Shown here piece by piece: positions 12,546-23,076 of a DNA stretch of 64,000 nucleotides. Positions within the stretch are counted from its first letter, which is position 1. Every line of letters begins with the position of its first letter. A program made the position numbers and the translations under genes. Under the pieces are notes generated by a model. The model worked only from the letters and a program-made list of their open reading frames with translations, had not been told where the DNA came from and did not search any database. Source of the DNA: Haemaphysalis longicornis (lineage: Eukaryota; Arthropoda; Arachnida; Ixodida; Ixodidae). The stretch is taken from the NCBI GenBank assembly GCA_013339765.2, contig CM023452.1:155786806-155850805 (forward strand), in the 5' to 3' direction.

Positions 12546-13559
12546 GTGGGTGGCGTCAATAAACTTTTTTTCGCCAAGTTTCAACTTGTCTCAGTGTCAA
12601 TAAATTCAAGGTGATATCAGTTGAAAACGTTCATACACTAACCTCGCAGTATGAAGCGTTGAAAAGCGAAATCCAGAGCGAGACAACAAAAAGATCCAGA
12701 TTCCAGATCCAGCACTCTTCCAGTCAACAGACGGACACCTACTAAGGTAATAGGACGATGGAATTATATCAACTGGGAATCTACCTTGTAACAGTTGCAA
12801 AGGCACTGCCGCGCATTGCCGGCCTAGCAAACTATATATTGCAGCGGCGATAACCAAAAAATTGAGTTGCGAATCGTTCCGTTGCAAGTCGCCTACGTAC
12901 TGCACACCGTGTATCACTTCCCGAAAATCTACCTGACGGGTGTACGCGCGTACGACGGGACGGCGCGTTCACGATATCTGCACTTCAATAGGCGCGTCGT
13001 GATCGCGACCGGAGCAAAAGCTTGACGCGGTACAAGGTGCACTTGCAAGTAGAAATTAAATGACATATTCACATCGGCGCAGCTGTCGCAACTCGCAGCA
13101 TCCTTTTCGAGTTCCGCAAGACCACAGCGCAGCAAAGCGAAGCAGCAATCTTCGCAATCGGATGACAAGGCAGGCGCTGCCTTTCCTCCATGACTGGCGA
13201 ACGGCGGGCGGGCTGTTGCTAGGACGCCGTTGCTAACGCGACTTCCAATGGCCGCTGAAAACACGTGACTTCCTCCACACTTTTGCCAATGCGCGGGGAT
13301 AGCTGGGGGCCTCTCCTAAGCTTTTTTTTCCTCCATGGCGGCGACGCTGGATTCCGGCGATGTCGCTCACGCTGCTGCTACTACTGCTCCCGGGCGGGGA
13401 GAGGTGCCGTCCGCGTCGGTGGCTGCGGCGGCGCCGTAGCGGGGGCTTCTCTGCGCAGCTTTGATAACCGGAGTGACGTCATCACGGCGGCGCGTGGAAA
13501 GGGGTCGCGCAACATTTAGCTCCCTGCGGGAGCTATGTAGAGGAACTCTAAGAGTCGTC

Positions 13560-14880
13560 AGCCTCTAGTTTTTAACCACGGTATTTTGGGGATTTCATTT
13601 CTTTTCGGTTTTGGAGCAGAATTCCAAATGAGAATAGATGGTAAAACCGACCTACGAATTCACACGCGTGCCGCAAAACTCAGTTGAGTATTCACTTTGG
13701 GAGAGTTCCCTGTTGGATACGTAGATAATCTGTGGTAGCTCAGTAAATATAAATTGTAATAAAAATTGTAACACCATTTTATATATATTAGTGTTGGGTC
13801 TGCCACACTTTGCAATGTGTCCTTTTCTCTCGTTTAAAATATTGATAATGCCATTTTCGGTTACCTAAGCAGTACAGCGCATATAACTTATTAATTGCAT
13901 TGTAGCCAGCTTTCTCTATCATGCTACAAAAGCCATTGTAGTTTTGTGTAACGCGTAGACGACAAAAAGCGTGTGGTTTATTGCAATATGCATCCGCAAA
14001 TAGGGCCACAGCTTACTTGCTGTCCCAGGTGACCGTAACTTTTGACTGTGCTCTTTCCAGAGTGACCGTGTGATATCGGTAGGCCATCCATGGTCGGATT
14101 TTCTCTGCTGGAAGAAGCTGAAATGACCAATGAAAGTGCAATGTTAAGTCCATCAGCTGGTAACTAAATAGCTATTTTAATCACAATATTATTTTCTTAC
14201 GGAATATGTACAACAGCTTTTGTTCGAATTAGGTATATCCATTCTGCCAGAACTACTCTGTGATAAGCCTGGGTTTGTGAAAAGCCTTTGCTCGCAGTAA
14301 CAATTGCCGAATTCAGCATGATATGATCAGTACACGTTGTAGAGCTGATGAATTAAATTCTAAGGTGTGACGTTTGCTAAAAATTTCTAGTTTGCCCTGT
14401 CTATCTGTTTCACCACTTGCGTGTAACCACTTGTATTTTAGCTACCTGCGAATCTTGCCATGGGTTATTTCACAGTGTGGGGCAAGCACAAATTTTAACC
14501 GAACAAAATTTTAGATTTTGAAATACTTCTATTAGAACCCTCATGGTGTTCACATCTACCTGCTGAGATTCATGTTGCCATCAAGGGATACTTCTTATAC
14601 CTAGGCAAAAGCACGGGAGTATATTTCGAGGGAAAAGCACAGGTTCTTTGTTATTCAGTGGTGAGTGTGGCTTGCAGCTGTGCCAATAACCATACCAGGG
14701 CACTTGGAGACGGAACAAATGCGCACTTTAAAGGAAACACAGTGCGCATCAAAACACATGACTACAGAATGATTACTTCCACGAGCCTATTACAAGTCAA
14801 GTTTCCATCAAATTTAAACAACCATAAGGACTACCAGTTCTTAAGAAAATACAAAGAAAAGTCCACACGAAACGTTCGCC
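13560..14880. other. No gene recognised apart from an inverted repeat arm
   Basis: AT-rich sequence between the P-like element and the first LTR. The 14658-14921 plus frame and the 13788-14009 minus frame have no recognisable domain. The only structure is the repeat arm at 14388-14497. Confidence 0.45.
14388..14497. repeat. Inverted repeat arm (pairs with 10429-10537)
   Basis: Reverse complement of 10429-10537, including ACCACTTGCGTGTAACCACT and TGGGGCAAGCACAAATTTTA. See the partner entry for interpretation. Confidence 0.75.
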
Positions 14881-15104
14881 GTGATGAGCTGCCGGCCGAA
14901 GGGCATCGTGGGTTCTTGTGACGATGCCGGACGAGGTGCGACGGGTCTACGATGAAGGCGTGTTGCCTGCCGGGACGTCGATGACGAAGGCGCACCGTTG
15001 TCCTTGTAGCAGCGACCTCCTCGGTACGCGCTCACGACCTGGCGCCAGGCCGCAGCATTCAGCGAGCACCAGGCGGCAATCGGCCGCTGCCTGCAAACGA
15101 CGAG

Positions 15105-15500
15105 CAGCAGGCACCTGGTCGTCCAAGTGCGGGGCACGCCAGCCAAAGTTGAGCGCCTTCACGAGTCAGGATGCCAAGGTGCCAGGTAGACCCCTTTCGA
15201 GCCAGCCTCCCGAAAACCCAAGGAACATTGGGTCTTCCGCCCGGCTGTCGCCATCTTCGAACCTGCCCCGTCCCCTCCTCCGGGCGTTCTCCCGTTCCAG
15301 CCAGGTATTTGCTTGCTCCTGTCTTGTGGCTGCCTGCTATTGTCCCACGAAATACTCTAATGTTGCTTGCCACTTCTTTCTTCTCGACGCTAACATAATA
15401 AGGGCAATCTCCGCTGCCCGCATTCGCTTCATTAGAACTGCGTGGGCATGTTCCCGACACGTTGTCTCGGTCAAAACAATCGCCTCACATTACATATGGC
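15105..15500 (-). repeat. 3' LTR of the deleted gypsy element
   Basis: Shares blocks such as CCTTCACGAGTCAGGA, GTTCCAGCCAG and CCCGCATTCGC with the sequence at 17570-17965, in the same order and spacing. Because the interior reads on the minus strand, this is the 3' LTR. It may extend further left (towards 14900), where no partner is visible in the other copy. Confidence 0.75.
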
Positions 15501-15906
15501 CACCAAAAAGTTAAAAAACTGCAGAGGAAGCTAAAAAACACTTCTGGATAATCGCACAGGCGTATCCATTTCACAGAGTTGTCATTTACAAAGCGAGCAC
15601 CATCACGCACTTACGGAGGATATAATTACGGACAAGTGCGCACAAAAAGTATTTTTTGTTCCCCCAAGCACTTCTTACCTAAAAGTGTACTACACCCGTG
15701 GCGATTACAAAAGAGCATGTAGTGCGACAGGCTATTACCACCTCAAGCCCTTAGACCGGTCTAGTGCCTCAACACACAGCTTGTTTTCTGGGCCTACGTC
15801 GTCGGAATCTTCAACTGACAGCGGGGTTTCTGTTACTAAACTTCTTGGACTAGGAGGACTCTGGAAGCTACTCGTTCTGCCATTGGAAGCTACTCGTTCT
15901 GAGCCG

Positions 15907-16106
15907 CTATCGATTAGCGGTCTGTGTCCAAAGGGTGTATTCACAGCTATTTCTTTTGCGACTGCCATCTTGAAAGCTTGGCGCGAACGAACGAACCTCC
16001 GGACCCGGGCTTGTACTCCCGGCCAATAAAAAGCGTTCGAAACCGGACGTGTAGTGTTTTTCACGCCGAAGTGCCCACCCGTTAGAATCTTGCCTGCCTG
16101 GCTCAC
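15907..16106 (-). pseudogene. Gypsy integrase zinc-binding domain fragment
   Basis: The minus frame reads GGHFGVKNTT, then a short gap, FYWPGVQARVRRFVRS and QAF. This is the H...H...C...C (H2C2) N-terminal zinc-binding module of Ty3/gypsy integrases (consensus GHLGVxKT, FYWPGxxxDV, C..C). The first cysteine of the CxxC pair appears replaced by arginine (SRQAF where SCxxCQ is usual). The catalytic DDE core that should follow is absent; the frame continues into unrelated sequence towards the LTR. Confidence 0.8.
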
Positions 16107-16285
16107 TATTTAGGCGCGGAACTGTCAGGGAACTACAACTCGCTGAAAAATGTTTTTGTTCGTTTTGCACTGCCTCCAGCGACGTCCGTTCTTTACATAA
16201 AAACTGTTGCCACTCAATCTCTTGCGGGCTATTCCCTTGTGTCCTCTTTACACATACGCAGAGTTTCATCGTTTGATTATTTATT

Positions 16286-16610
16286 GTGAAGCTCCTGCGT
16301 GGTCATAAGATGGCGCTTAAGACCCCTGTTAGGCTTGAGAACATGGCGCTGTCCTCCAACACTGGGTTGGGATCTGAGGCATCGCGTCCACCGGCAACAT
16401 TGCCTATGATGATGTCTTATATGGTGGTGGCCATGCACTTGGCGATTTCCTTTCCTCAGAAAAAAAACGCGATGATATTTCTACCAGTACACCTTGGATA
16501 TCGACACTACTTCCGTTCGCTAGGCGCAACGTGGTTCTTGCGCCATTTAGTGCCGAATATAGAACAAGACACCAACGGACCACCCGAGCGTTTCTTTTGG
16601 TATCCCTCAA
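16286..16610 (-). pseudogene. Gypsy aspartic-protease-like fragment
   Basis: Minus-strand translation gives NGSSVDIQGVLVEI followed, after a frameshift, by KCMATTI, an in-frame stop where tyrosine is expected, then DIIIGNVAGGRDASDPNP. The DIIIGN block matches the hydrophobic-hydrophobic-G segment near the end of retrotransposon proteases (xDxIIG), and the G-R-D-A-S-D-P tail is usual in arthropod gypsy elements. The catalytic DTG motif was not found. Non-functional. Confidence 0.65.
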
Positions 16611-16884
16611 CAGAGAAATTTCTTTCCAGAGACATCCCCTTCTGTCACTGGAAGTCGCAGCAGTCTGAATTTATTCTGTACTACCATGCCGGTAGCTGTC
16701 ACTCCTTGATCCTACCGGGAACAGGACTACTTATCAGGAGCTCCCTCCATCCTGTCCTTCAAAGACACGCGTTTGCATTATGTTGGTGAAATGAGCAAGC
16801 TGCCGTTTTCTTTTCCTGAGCGTTTTTACGGCAACAGTTGACGTCAACCAGAACAATGCGGTTGCTTCGACCTCGAGTGGCACG

Positions 16885-17106
16885 CTAGTATCTGTGCCCT
16901 GTTTTGCCACGTAGAAAGCAGCGGGGGGTCTTAGCTCCGTTCGTAATGTTCCTCCCCTTTTTTGACGACCCAGTGTCCTGCTGTCTGTTAAACCACATCA
17001 GATTGTCTCGATGCTGGGCCTCGAGGAACTGATCGGCAGCTGTATCATTTCCGAAATTTTCTTGCAGCAACGTTCCGGTAGGAACACTGTTAATGAGCTG
17101 TAGCAT
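16885..17106 (-). pseudogene. Gypsy gag C-terminus with degenerate zinc knuckle
   Basis: The minus frame ends in RCFLRGKTGHRY, matching a CCHC knuckle (CxxCGKxGHxxxxC) in which the second cysteine is arginine. The preceding text (FLEAQHRDNLMWFNRQ) is plausible gag linker sequence. Nucleocapsid knuckles bind the element RNA during particle assembly. The position upstream of the protease fragment fits gag. Confidence 0.65.
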
Positions 17107-17569
17107 TTAGTCAAAAACTTTTCTCTGACTATCATGTCTCACACTCCGTCATAGTGTTCAGTCGTGGCGGATGTATATACCCCATTGTCGAAGAAACTAA
17201 TTTGGTAGCAAACGGCTTCGCCGTCTCACCGTCTTACAGCTCACATTGGCGGAATCTTTCCCGGTATCCTTCTGCGAAACGGGAGCGTTGCAGTAGCGCC
17301 TGTTTGGTCTTATACTAGCCCATGGAGTCCTGAAGAGAAAGTAAAGCCTTAAGGGCTTCTCTTACTACACACATGTTAAGGGCTATGGCATTTTTCTTCT
17401 TTGGCCAACACTGTCCCGTGCAAATCCGCTCAAAGCTCTTTCTGTAAACATGCAAGTTGTCACGAGCTTCAATGAAGATGCGGTTTAAGTTATGCGGATT
17501 TACGTCAAACACGGTGCTTTCCACGGTGCCGCGTCAATAGAAGTCCCCCCTACCACCTCTACTCTCCAT

Positions 17570-17965
17570 AACGGACAGCACGCGGGTGGTCGTCCAAGGG
17601 AGGGGCACGTCAAAGCTGCGGGCCTTCACGAGTCAGGAGCCGCGCCGCGACCACGGGGTGCCAAGGTGCAAGGCAGACCCCTTCGAGCCCGCTCGGAACC
17701 CCGACGAACGTTGAGTCTTCCGCCTGCCTGTTGCCTTCGAACCTGTTCCGCTATCGAGGCATTGTCCCGTTCCAGCCAGACTTTTCCTTGCTTCTGCCTA
17801 CTGTGCGCCTTTTATTGGACGACGACATCCATTCGTCTGGTTTGCTATTTCTTCTCGGTGCTACAGCAATAACGGCTATCTCCGCGGCCCGCATTCGCAC
17901 CACGAGAACGGCGTGGGCTTGTTCCCGCCACGTTGTCGTCGTCGTCGAAATGAGGGCCTCACATC
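17570..17965 (-). repeat. 5' LTR of the deleted gypsy element
   Basis: Partner of 15105-15500. On the minus strand it begins TGTGATGTGAGG, compatible with the usual TG start of LTRs; the other copy begins TGTAATGTGAGG. It lies upstream of the gag fragment in the element's own orientation. Confidence 0.75.
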
Positions 17966-17969
17966 ACAT

Positions 17970-19070
17970 TGATTTGTCAACATTTATCTACCAATTATTC
18001 TTTCGTAATGCTCTCACTTAATTTCTCTACGCATTTAGAGCAGTTCCAACCTAGCTTTTTCTGGGGTTTAGTTGAAGGCTACCACACTTGAATCCTGCTC
18101 ATGTCACAGAAGTCACGGTCTATCTAGTCGTCAAACTTTGCTCACTCACAGCATCATATAACGGCGACTCATGTACTTGTTTTCTCGCCGGAATCGCTCC
18201 CCTCGGTGTATTTTCTACCATTGTGAAAAGCAGAATGCGGATTTGAGTTTTTTTTAGGCTACCCGGGGATATCTGTCCTGAGCGTTAGGTAGTCTGAACC
18301 GTCCTTAAATTTTCATCCGCCCATACGCTGATGGTTTCATTAACAGGGCTGTCAGTTTAAATATAATTTTTGAAATAGATACGCACATCGTTATAAATGC
18401 GTTAAGGTCAATACACTGGCATTGCCTACAGCGATTTACAAAAAGGCTGGTTCTCTGTGGAAAAAGGTGAGTTTGGGCGGATTGGTATGAGGTAAGTGAC
18501 AATCCGTCGACGCAAAAGTATAACTAAATAAGGCCCTGATACCAGTGGGAACATCCAATCTGGCACATGCAACAACACAGCCTTCTCTTCAGCGAAAAGA
18601 TAGAAAGGCGAAACGAAAGCCTGAAGTAGATTTGGCCGGAATATATGTACACCTCTGGAGGCTTCTCTGAATGTGCAGGTGGTGACATAGCAATAGCATG
18701 TAGTTTTTACCGCACTACAAAACACCCGAGAAAAAACGCTGTTCTTAAAACCGTTAGTCGGACACATGACGCGTAAAAATACGGGAAATGATGCCGTACT
18801 AAAAAGGTCTGAAGGTCTGACTCGTCAAGACGTTTAGCAGCGCATTCAAAAATTGATGCACAAGCAAGCTGCAATTTGGATTGTTATCCGTTTACAATTG
18901 TCGTAATCCCACAAATCAAGTTGGCCGCGTTTTCTGTACGGCGTATGAACGTGCGCTGACAGCCAATGAACAGTCAATGGCTTCATCCTTTCTTTGTCAA
19001 ACCTAAAAAAATGGGGAAAGCAGCGATATCTTGACCCCCTCGGATATAAAGGAAGGCAGTTCGGATCTCC
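17970..19070. other. No gene recognised
   Basis: AT-rich. The 113-codon minus frame 18426-18767 has hydrophobic stretches but no family resemblance, and I cannot support it as a gene. Confidence 0.45.
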
Positions 19071-19074
19071 TCTT

Positions 19075-20430
19075 TGAGCAGGTTAGGTTAGAGCCCATTC
19101 TAGGCGAAGCGGAAAATAATGACTTGGCAAGGTTCATTTCTGAGTTTGAGGGTGTCTTTTCTGATCGGCCCTGAAAGACTACAATAACTTAGTGCTCATT
19201 GAGTTAACAAGTGAGGAGCCGATACGTAGCAAGGAATACCGCTGTACTCCCGCACCCAAACAAATAATAGCTGATGAGGGTAAGCGCACGGGTGACATTG
19301 GGGTCATTCTTCGAGAGAGAGGGATCCAACATCCCCTCTTACCCATAAAGGATCCCAGGCGTTGCGGTGATAACCGGCGTCTCAACGTGATAACACGACA
19401 CCAGACGTAATTGATTCTGAACCTCGAGGACAGGGATAAACCGTATGAAATCGGATTTACAGTTCCACGATTGACCTCGTGCTAGGATATTTGCAAGTGC
19501 CCCTTTCTTTCTAAGCGACCGAGTTGATACGCTGCTTTCGTTTTCCTGTTCGTACATTTCCTTCCCTCCTGGTGAGCTTCCGACTCAAAAATGTTTCTCG
19601 AAGCTTCTTTGTATCCTGTCTGAGTGCGCACTCTCTTACCTGGAAGATGTCGCCATCTTCCATTAGGATGACCACATCTCTGGATATGGAGCATATGAAT
19701 CACACCTGTCGTACTGAACAGGCTTAAAGACGCAGGCCTAAGGGTCACCTAGCTTCCGCCGAAGTAGCGTATCTAGGGCTTGTGGAGGGGCGCGTATGAC
19801 GCCGACCGTAAGAAATCATAGTATCCGCATTCCGGAACTTTTGCGACGAACCAACGAGTCCGAGCTAAGTGTGTTTCTGGATTGGGCTGCCTATTACGAG
19901 CGTTATGTGAAAGATTACTCCACACTTCCTACCTTTTACCTGACGCACTTAGAAAGACTCAGCCAGAAAAGGTGAAATGGAACGCAAAGAAAGGGGACGC
20001 TTTCCAAATGCTGACACGAGCCTCGAGCGATGAGCCAGAAGTAATGGTGCCAGACTTTTCAAAAGGTTTCGTGATTCAGTATGATGAGAGTGATCGGGGC
20101 ATGAGAGCTGTATTAAGCCAATAGGACACGAACCGCCGGGAACCAACAGTTTTGTACCTGAGTCGTGAGCTACCTTGCACAGAAGGGGCGTAAAGTGCAT
20201 TCGCAAAGGGACTCGTCTTCATAGTGTGGGCCGTAAAGAAGGGGCCTGATATGTAGCCGGCTCCCAGTTTGTTTTAGAGAATGACTATTACCCGCTAACA
20301 CGGCTAAATAAGTCGTCTAAAGGCGGTCGTGGGCCAAAGTATAGTACGATACTCCAGAAGCCCAATGTTGTCATTCATTTTAAGAGAGGAAAGCTGAACG
20401 CTAACGCAGACCCACTAAGCCGTGTGGTGT
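19075..20430 (+). pseudogene. Ty3/gypsy pol relic (reverse transcriptase to RNase H)
   Basis: Plus-strand pieces occur in pol order but in shifting frames. FEGVFSDRP near 19150 and EPIRSKEYRCTP near 19215 are the region just before the RT fingers. DPRRCGDNRRLNVITR near 19350 is the RT D-x-R-x-LN block. YLEDVAIF near 19640 sits where the catalytic YxDD should be but has ED, followed by a stop. PDFSKGFVIQYDESDRGMRAVLSQ near 20050-20120 is the start of the RNase H domain with its first aspartate. LNANADPLSRVV near 20395-20425 is the end of RNase H, after which the frame stops. Integrase does not follow. Many stops and indels show it is dead. It is separate from, and opposite in orientation to, the gypsy element at 15-18 kb. 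Confidence 0.85.
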
Positions 20431-21480
20431 AAAGAACGTTGCCTTCCACCTCCCCGTGACTTCCGTTTCCTTCCTTCGCGATTAGCTGTTAGCTTAGCAG
20501 AGAGTTGGGAGTAAATTTGCTGCCCTTCTTTGCTGCCTCAGTGGACTATTTTCCCTACGACAGGATTTGAGGAATCATCATTAGTTTGTGATAATTTCAT
20601 ATCGTGTGTTAAATTCATCCCATAGGTTGTGTTAAGAATACTGCGCTCCACATGTGTATCTCGGTGTAGAGGGTATAAAAGGGGGATAGACACTTGGCTA
20701 GGAGGGATAATTTTGTTTTTTTGGATGACATGTTCTTACGGACGACAAAATGGGCTTACTTGCCCTAGGCGTTGCCTGTTCAAGGTTGGTATCTTGCAAG
20801 CTTCAGAACGATCAACGACCGGTGCTGAGAAACGAGACCGAAGAACCGGGGAAGCTCGTCCAGGCACCAGGACAGGACTGTGGAGTACAGTGATCCGGTC
20901 CTGTGGGGTGGGGCCTGGCCGTGGGAAGGAGTGTGGAGCCACCTAACCTCTGGAACACTAGACGGTAGCCTTGGTGGTCGTGGTGCACTGTCTGGCGGCG
21001 GGGGTGCTGATGTGCCAGAATTTTCGACACAGGTTCACTTTGCCTGATAACGCGCCAAACGCTTGGGCTGCAGCTCGCACCGCTGTCAAACTACCCGCGG
21101 CAGAAATTGACCAATATGCCTCGCAGCATCGCCGAGAAATCATATCCCCCTTCCCCTCTTTGGCGGGTCGTCTTAAACAACTCCCTCTCGTTCATTCGTC
21201 GAATTCACACCGCGGCCAGCGGAGAGTACCGATTAGAGGTATTTGAACTGCTCGTAGATGAAACGGACCCCCGCGTTGTAAAAGCCGGAGGCGCTGGAAT
21301 GGTGGGGTGGGAGCATTGATCGACGTAGACACCGAGCTGAGATGCGCTCTCGCTTTTGTACGAGCCATGCAATGACCTTGTACATATATAAATGCTGCTT
21401 TCTTTCCGTGTCCTCGACAGCTTCATTGCGCAGTTATGCGCCCAACTGGTAGCTGGCTGAGCAACCTGGCGACTTCACAA
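20431..21480 (+). other. Possible LTR or promoter-bearing flank of the gypsy relic
   Basis: The sequence downstream of the pol relic contains two strong TATA-like motifs, GGGTATAAAAGGGGG (near 20665) and TACATATATAAATGC (near 21390). These would suit LTR promoters, but there is no second copy in the window to confirm an LTR. The 20629-20946 frame is not a recognisable protein. Confidence 0.3.
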
Positions 21481-22800
21481 CAGGCCGCATACCCATTTTT
21501 TAAAAACCACCCTTCAGTTCTTAAGAAAAGGAATGGCCATAATCTGGAAACCATAAGCAATTTGGACGTCGTTGTTTATAGCTGAGATAGAAAATAATAT
21601 ATGTTGAAGACGTTAGCTATGAACTCTTAGAGAAGGTAAAAAGGTAAAACTGTCGGCACGTCCTATCTTTGCCTGTGGGAGCGGAACCTGCTTACCATTT
21701 TACTTCCTTTTTTGTAGCGTACACAATCTAACATCACAAGCTGCTGAAGTGTTGAGTTTTCTGGATTGAATAATGGACCATGTTAAAATAAAATGAAATG
21801 TAGATTAGGGTGCTTAAGATGCTCATCAAATGTTCGATAAGAGAACACCACTATGATAAAGCAGCTAAATCGGCATTTTCAAGTTATAAGTCGGCGGAGC
21901 TTCAAGTAACGCGTTTGCAAAATAGTCATTGTACAAATAGTCATAGTCAACTGAACAAAATTTTCGGCAATAATTGACGACCTGAGGTATTACAGATTCA
22001 TGGGTAGGAGTGGTATAGAGATACATTATAATAAATCTAAAAAAACTAACAAAACCAGAATAAAGGCGAAAAACAATGACACAGTGGTGAAAACCTAATG
22101 TAAAAAGCGAGAACAGTGACACCCATGCCTATATTTTGGAATCAATTCGAAAGGCTATAAAAACCAGAAGCTTATGAGATACAAACTAACAGTTATTACT
22201 AATGACTTTTGTAATGCGCACTTAGAGACGAATCTTCTAATAAACACGGAGGAAAAGAATTGCGAAAATATTGTATGCCAAGTCAGCAACGTTTGACGAG
22301 GGAGGTGTACTGAAGTACATTGCTTTTTTAAAGGCGTTACAAGCGCTGCAGAAAAGGCGCTTAAGAAACGGAATGGAACCAACGCCGCTGGTTACGATGA
22401 AACACAGCAGAGGCACTCTATGGCGGATGTTGTGGTTTGAGTGAAGTCAATCGAATTTACACCTATTGAACCTGTGAACGTGTGCCAGTCCCATGCAAAA
22501 TGCGATCTGTGGGACGGGTGACGCAAAAGAGCTTACGCAGCACCGTGCTATTAACCTAGTATTACTGGTGTTAAAGTGCTTACAGAAAATAATATTTTAG
22601 CGAATTGCAACCGAACAAGTTTGGACCGACCGGGGGAAAGCGTAATGGAGGAACCAATACTCAAGAATGGGCACTTTTCGCATCACTGCCCTTACAATTA
22701 GAAATCTTCAGGTTGTAACCAAATATTCATAAGCAATGTTTACGTGCCTAGAAGGTTTGCTTCAATGAAGCCTTCTCCCGGATGGCGGTGGTGTCTCATG
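21481..22800. other. No gene recognised
   Basis: AT-rich, no recognisable domain or repeat end. The minus frames 21865-22122 and 22155-22382 look like chance frames. Confidence 0.45.
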
Positions 22801-22816
22801 TCAACGCTGTTAATTT

Positions 22817-23060
22817 GATTGATTGTAGGGTTTAACGCGCCGACGCAACGCAGGCGATGAGGCGCGCCGTAGAGGAGGGCTCCGGATTAATGTTGACCAG
22901 CTTGGGATCTTTAAAGTGCGCCGAAATCTCGTACACACGCGCCACACGGGCGCTTTTGCTTTTAGCCTCGATCAGAAAAGCGGCCGCCGTGGCCGCGAAT
23001 CGCACCCGCGTCCGTGTGCTCAGCAGCGCAACGCCCAGGCCCCTGAGCCATCGCGGCGGG
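22817..23060 (-). mobile_element. tRNA-derived SINE with 16-bp target duplication
   Basis: On the minus strand the unit starts ACCCGCCGCGATGGCTCAGG, with an A-box-like TGGCTCAGGGG and a B-box-like GGTGCGATTCGC spaced as in a tRNA promoter. A body follows that includes a CCGGATTAAT..GACCAGCTTGGG segment when read on the plus strand, widespread in tick and other arthropod repeats, and it ends in an ATCAATCAA tail. It is bounded by TCAACGCTGTTAATTT (22801-22816) and TCAACGCTGTTGATTT (23061-23076), 15/16 identical, as expected from LINE-mediated insertion. Transcription would be by RNA polymerase III. Confidence 0.85.
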
Positions 23061-23076
23061 TCAACGCTGTTGATTT

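Larger units (their letters stand above)
11585..13550 (+). mobile_element. P-like DNA transposon with THAP exon, non-autonomous
   Basis: A 1,966-bp element. It starts TAGAGTTCCTCTTTATAGCT and ends with a matching inverted terminus, so the outer TIRs pair over about 45 bp. Further inverted similarity lies deeper (GGAAAGAAAAGCTTAGGAGAGG near 11783, paired near 13310-13330), giving a long interrupted inverted region of about 250 bp at each side. Flanks are GCAGTCGT (11577-11584) and AGAGTCGT (13551-13558), a 6/8 match, consistent with the 8-bp duplication typical of P elements. Inside is a decayed THAP DNA-binding domain, the usual N-terminal domain of P transposases, but no catalytic transposase frame. 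A sister element with the same terminal sequence lies at 33317-34747. Confidence 0.82.
15105..17965 (-). mobile_element. Internally deleted Ty3/gypsy LTR retrotransposon
   Basis: Two diverged direct repeats (15105-15500 and 17570-17965) act as LTRs around about 2.07 kb. The interior, read on the minus strand, shows in the expected 5'-3' order a gag zinc knuckle (17106-16885), an aspartic-protease-like segment (16610-16286) and an integrase H2C2 zinc-binding segment (16106-15907). Reverse transcriptase and RNase H, which should lie between protease and integrase, are missing, so a deletion of well over 1 kb has occurred. All coding pieces carry stops or frameshifts, and the LTRs differ at many positions, so the insertion is old. 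I could not identify a primer-binding site, polypurine tract or target duplication with confidence. Confidence 0.82.

Noticed and set aside
14918..15514. 198-codon plus frame
   Set aside because: It overlaps the 3' LTR of the gypsy element and reflects its GC-rich composition; there is no domain resemblance.
16286..16789. 167-codon plus frame
   Set aside because: It is antisense to the gypsy protease-like fragment, which reads in the element's own order on the minus strand.
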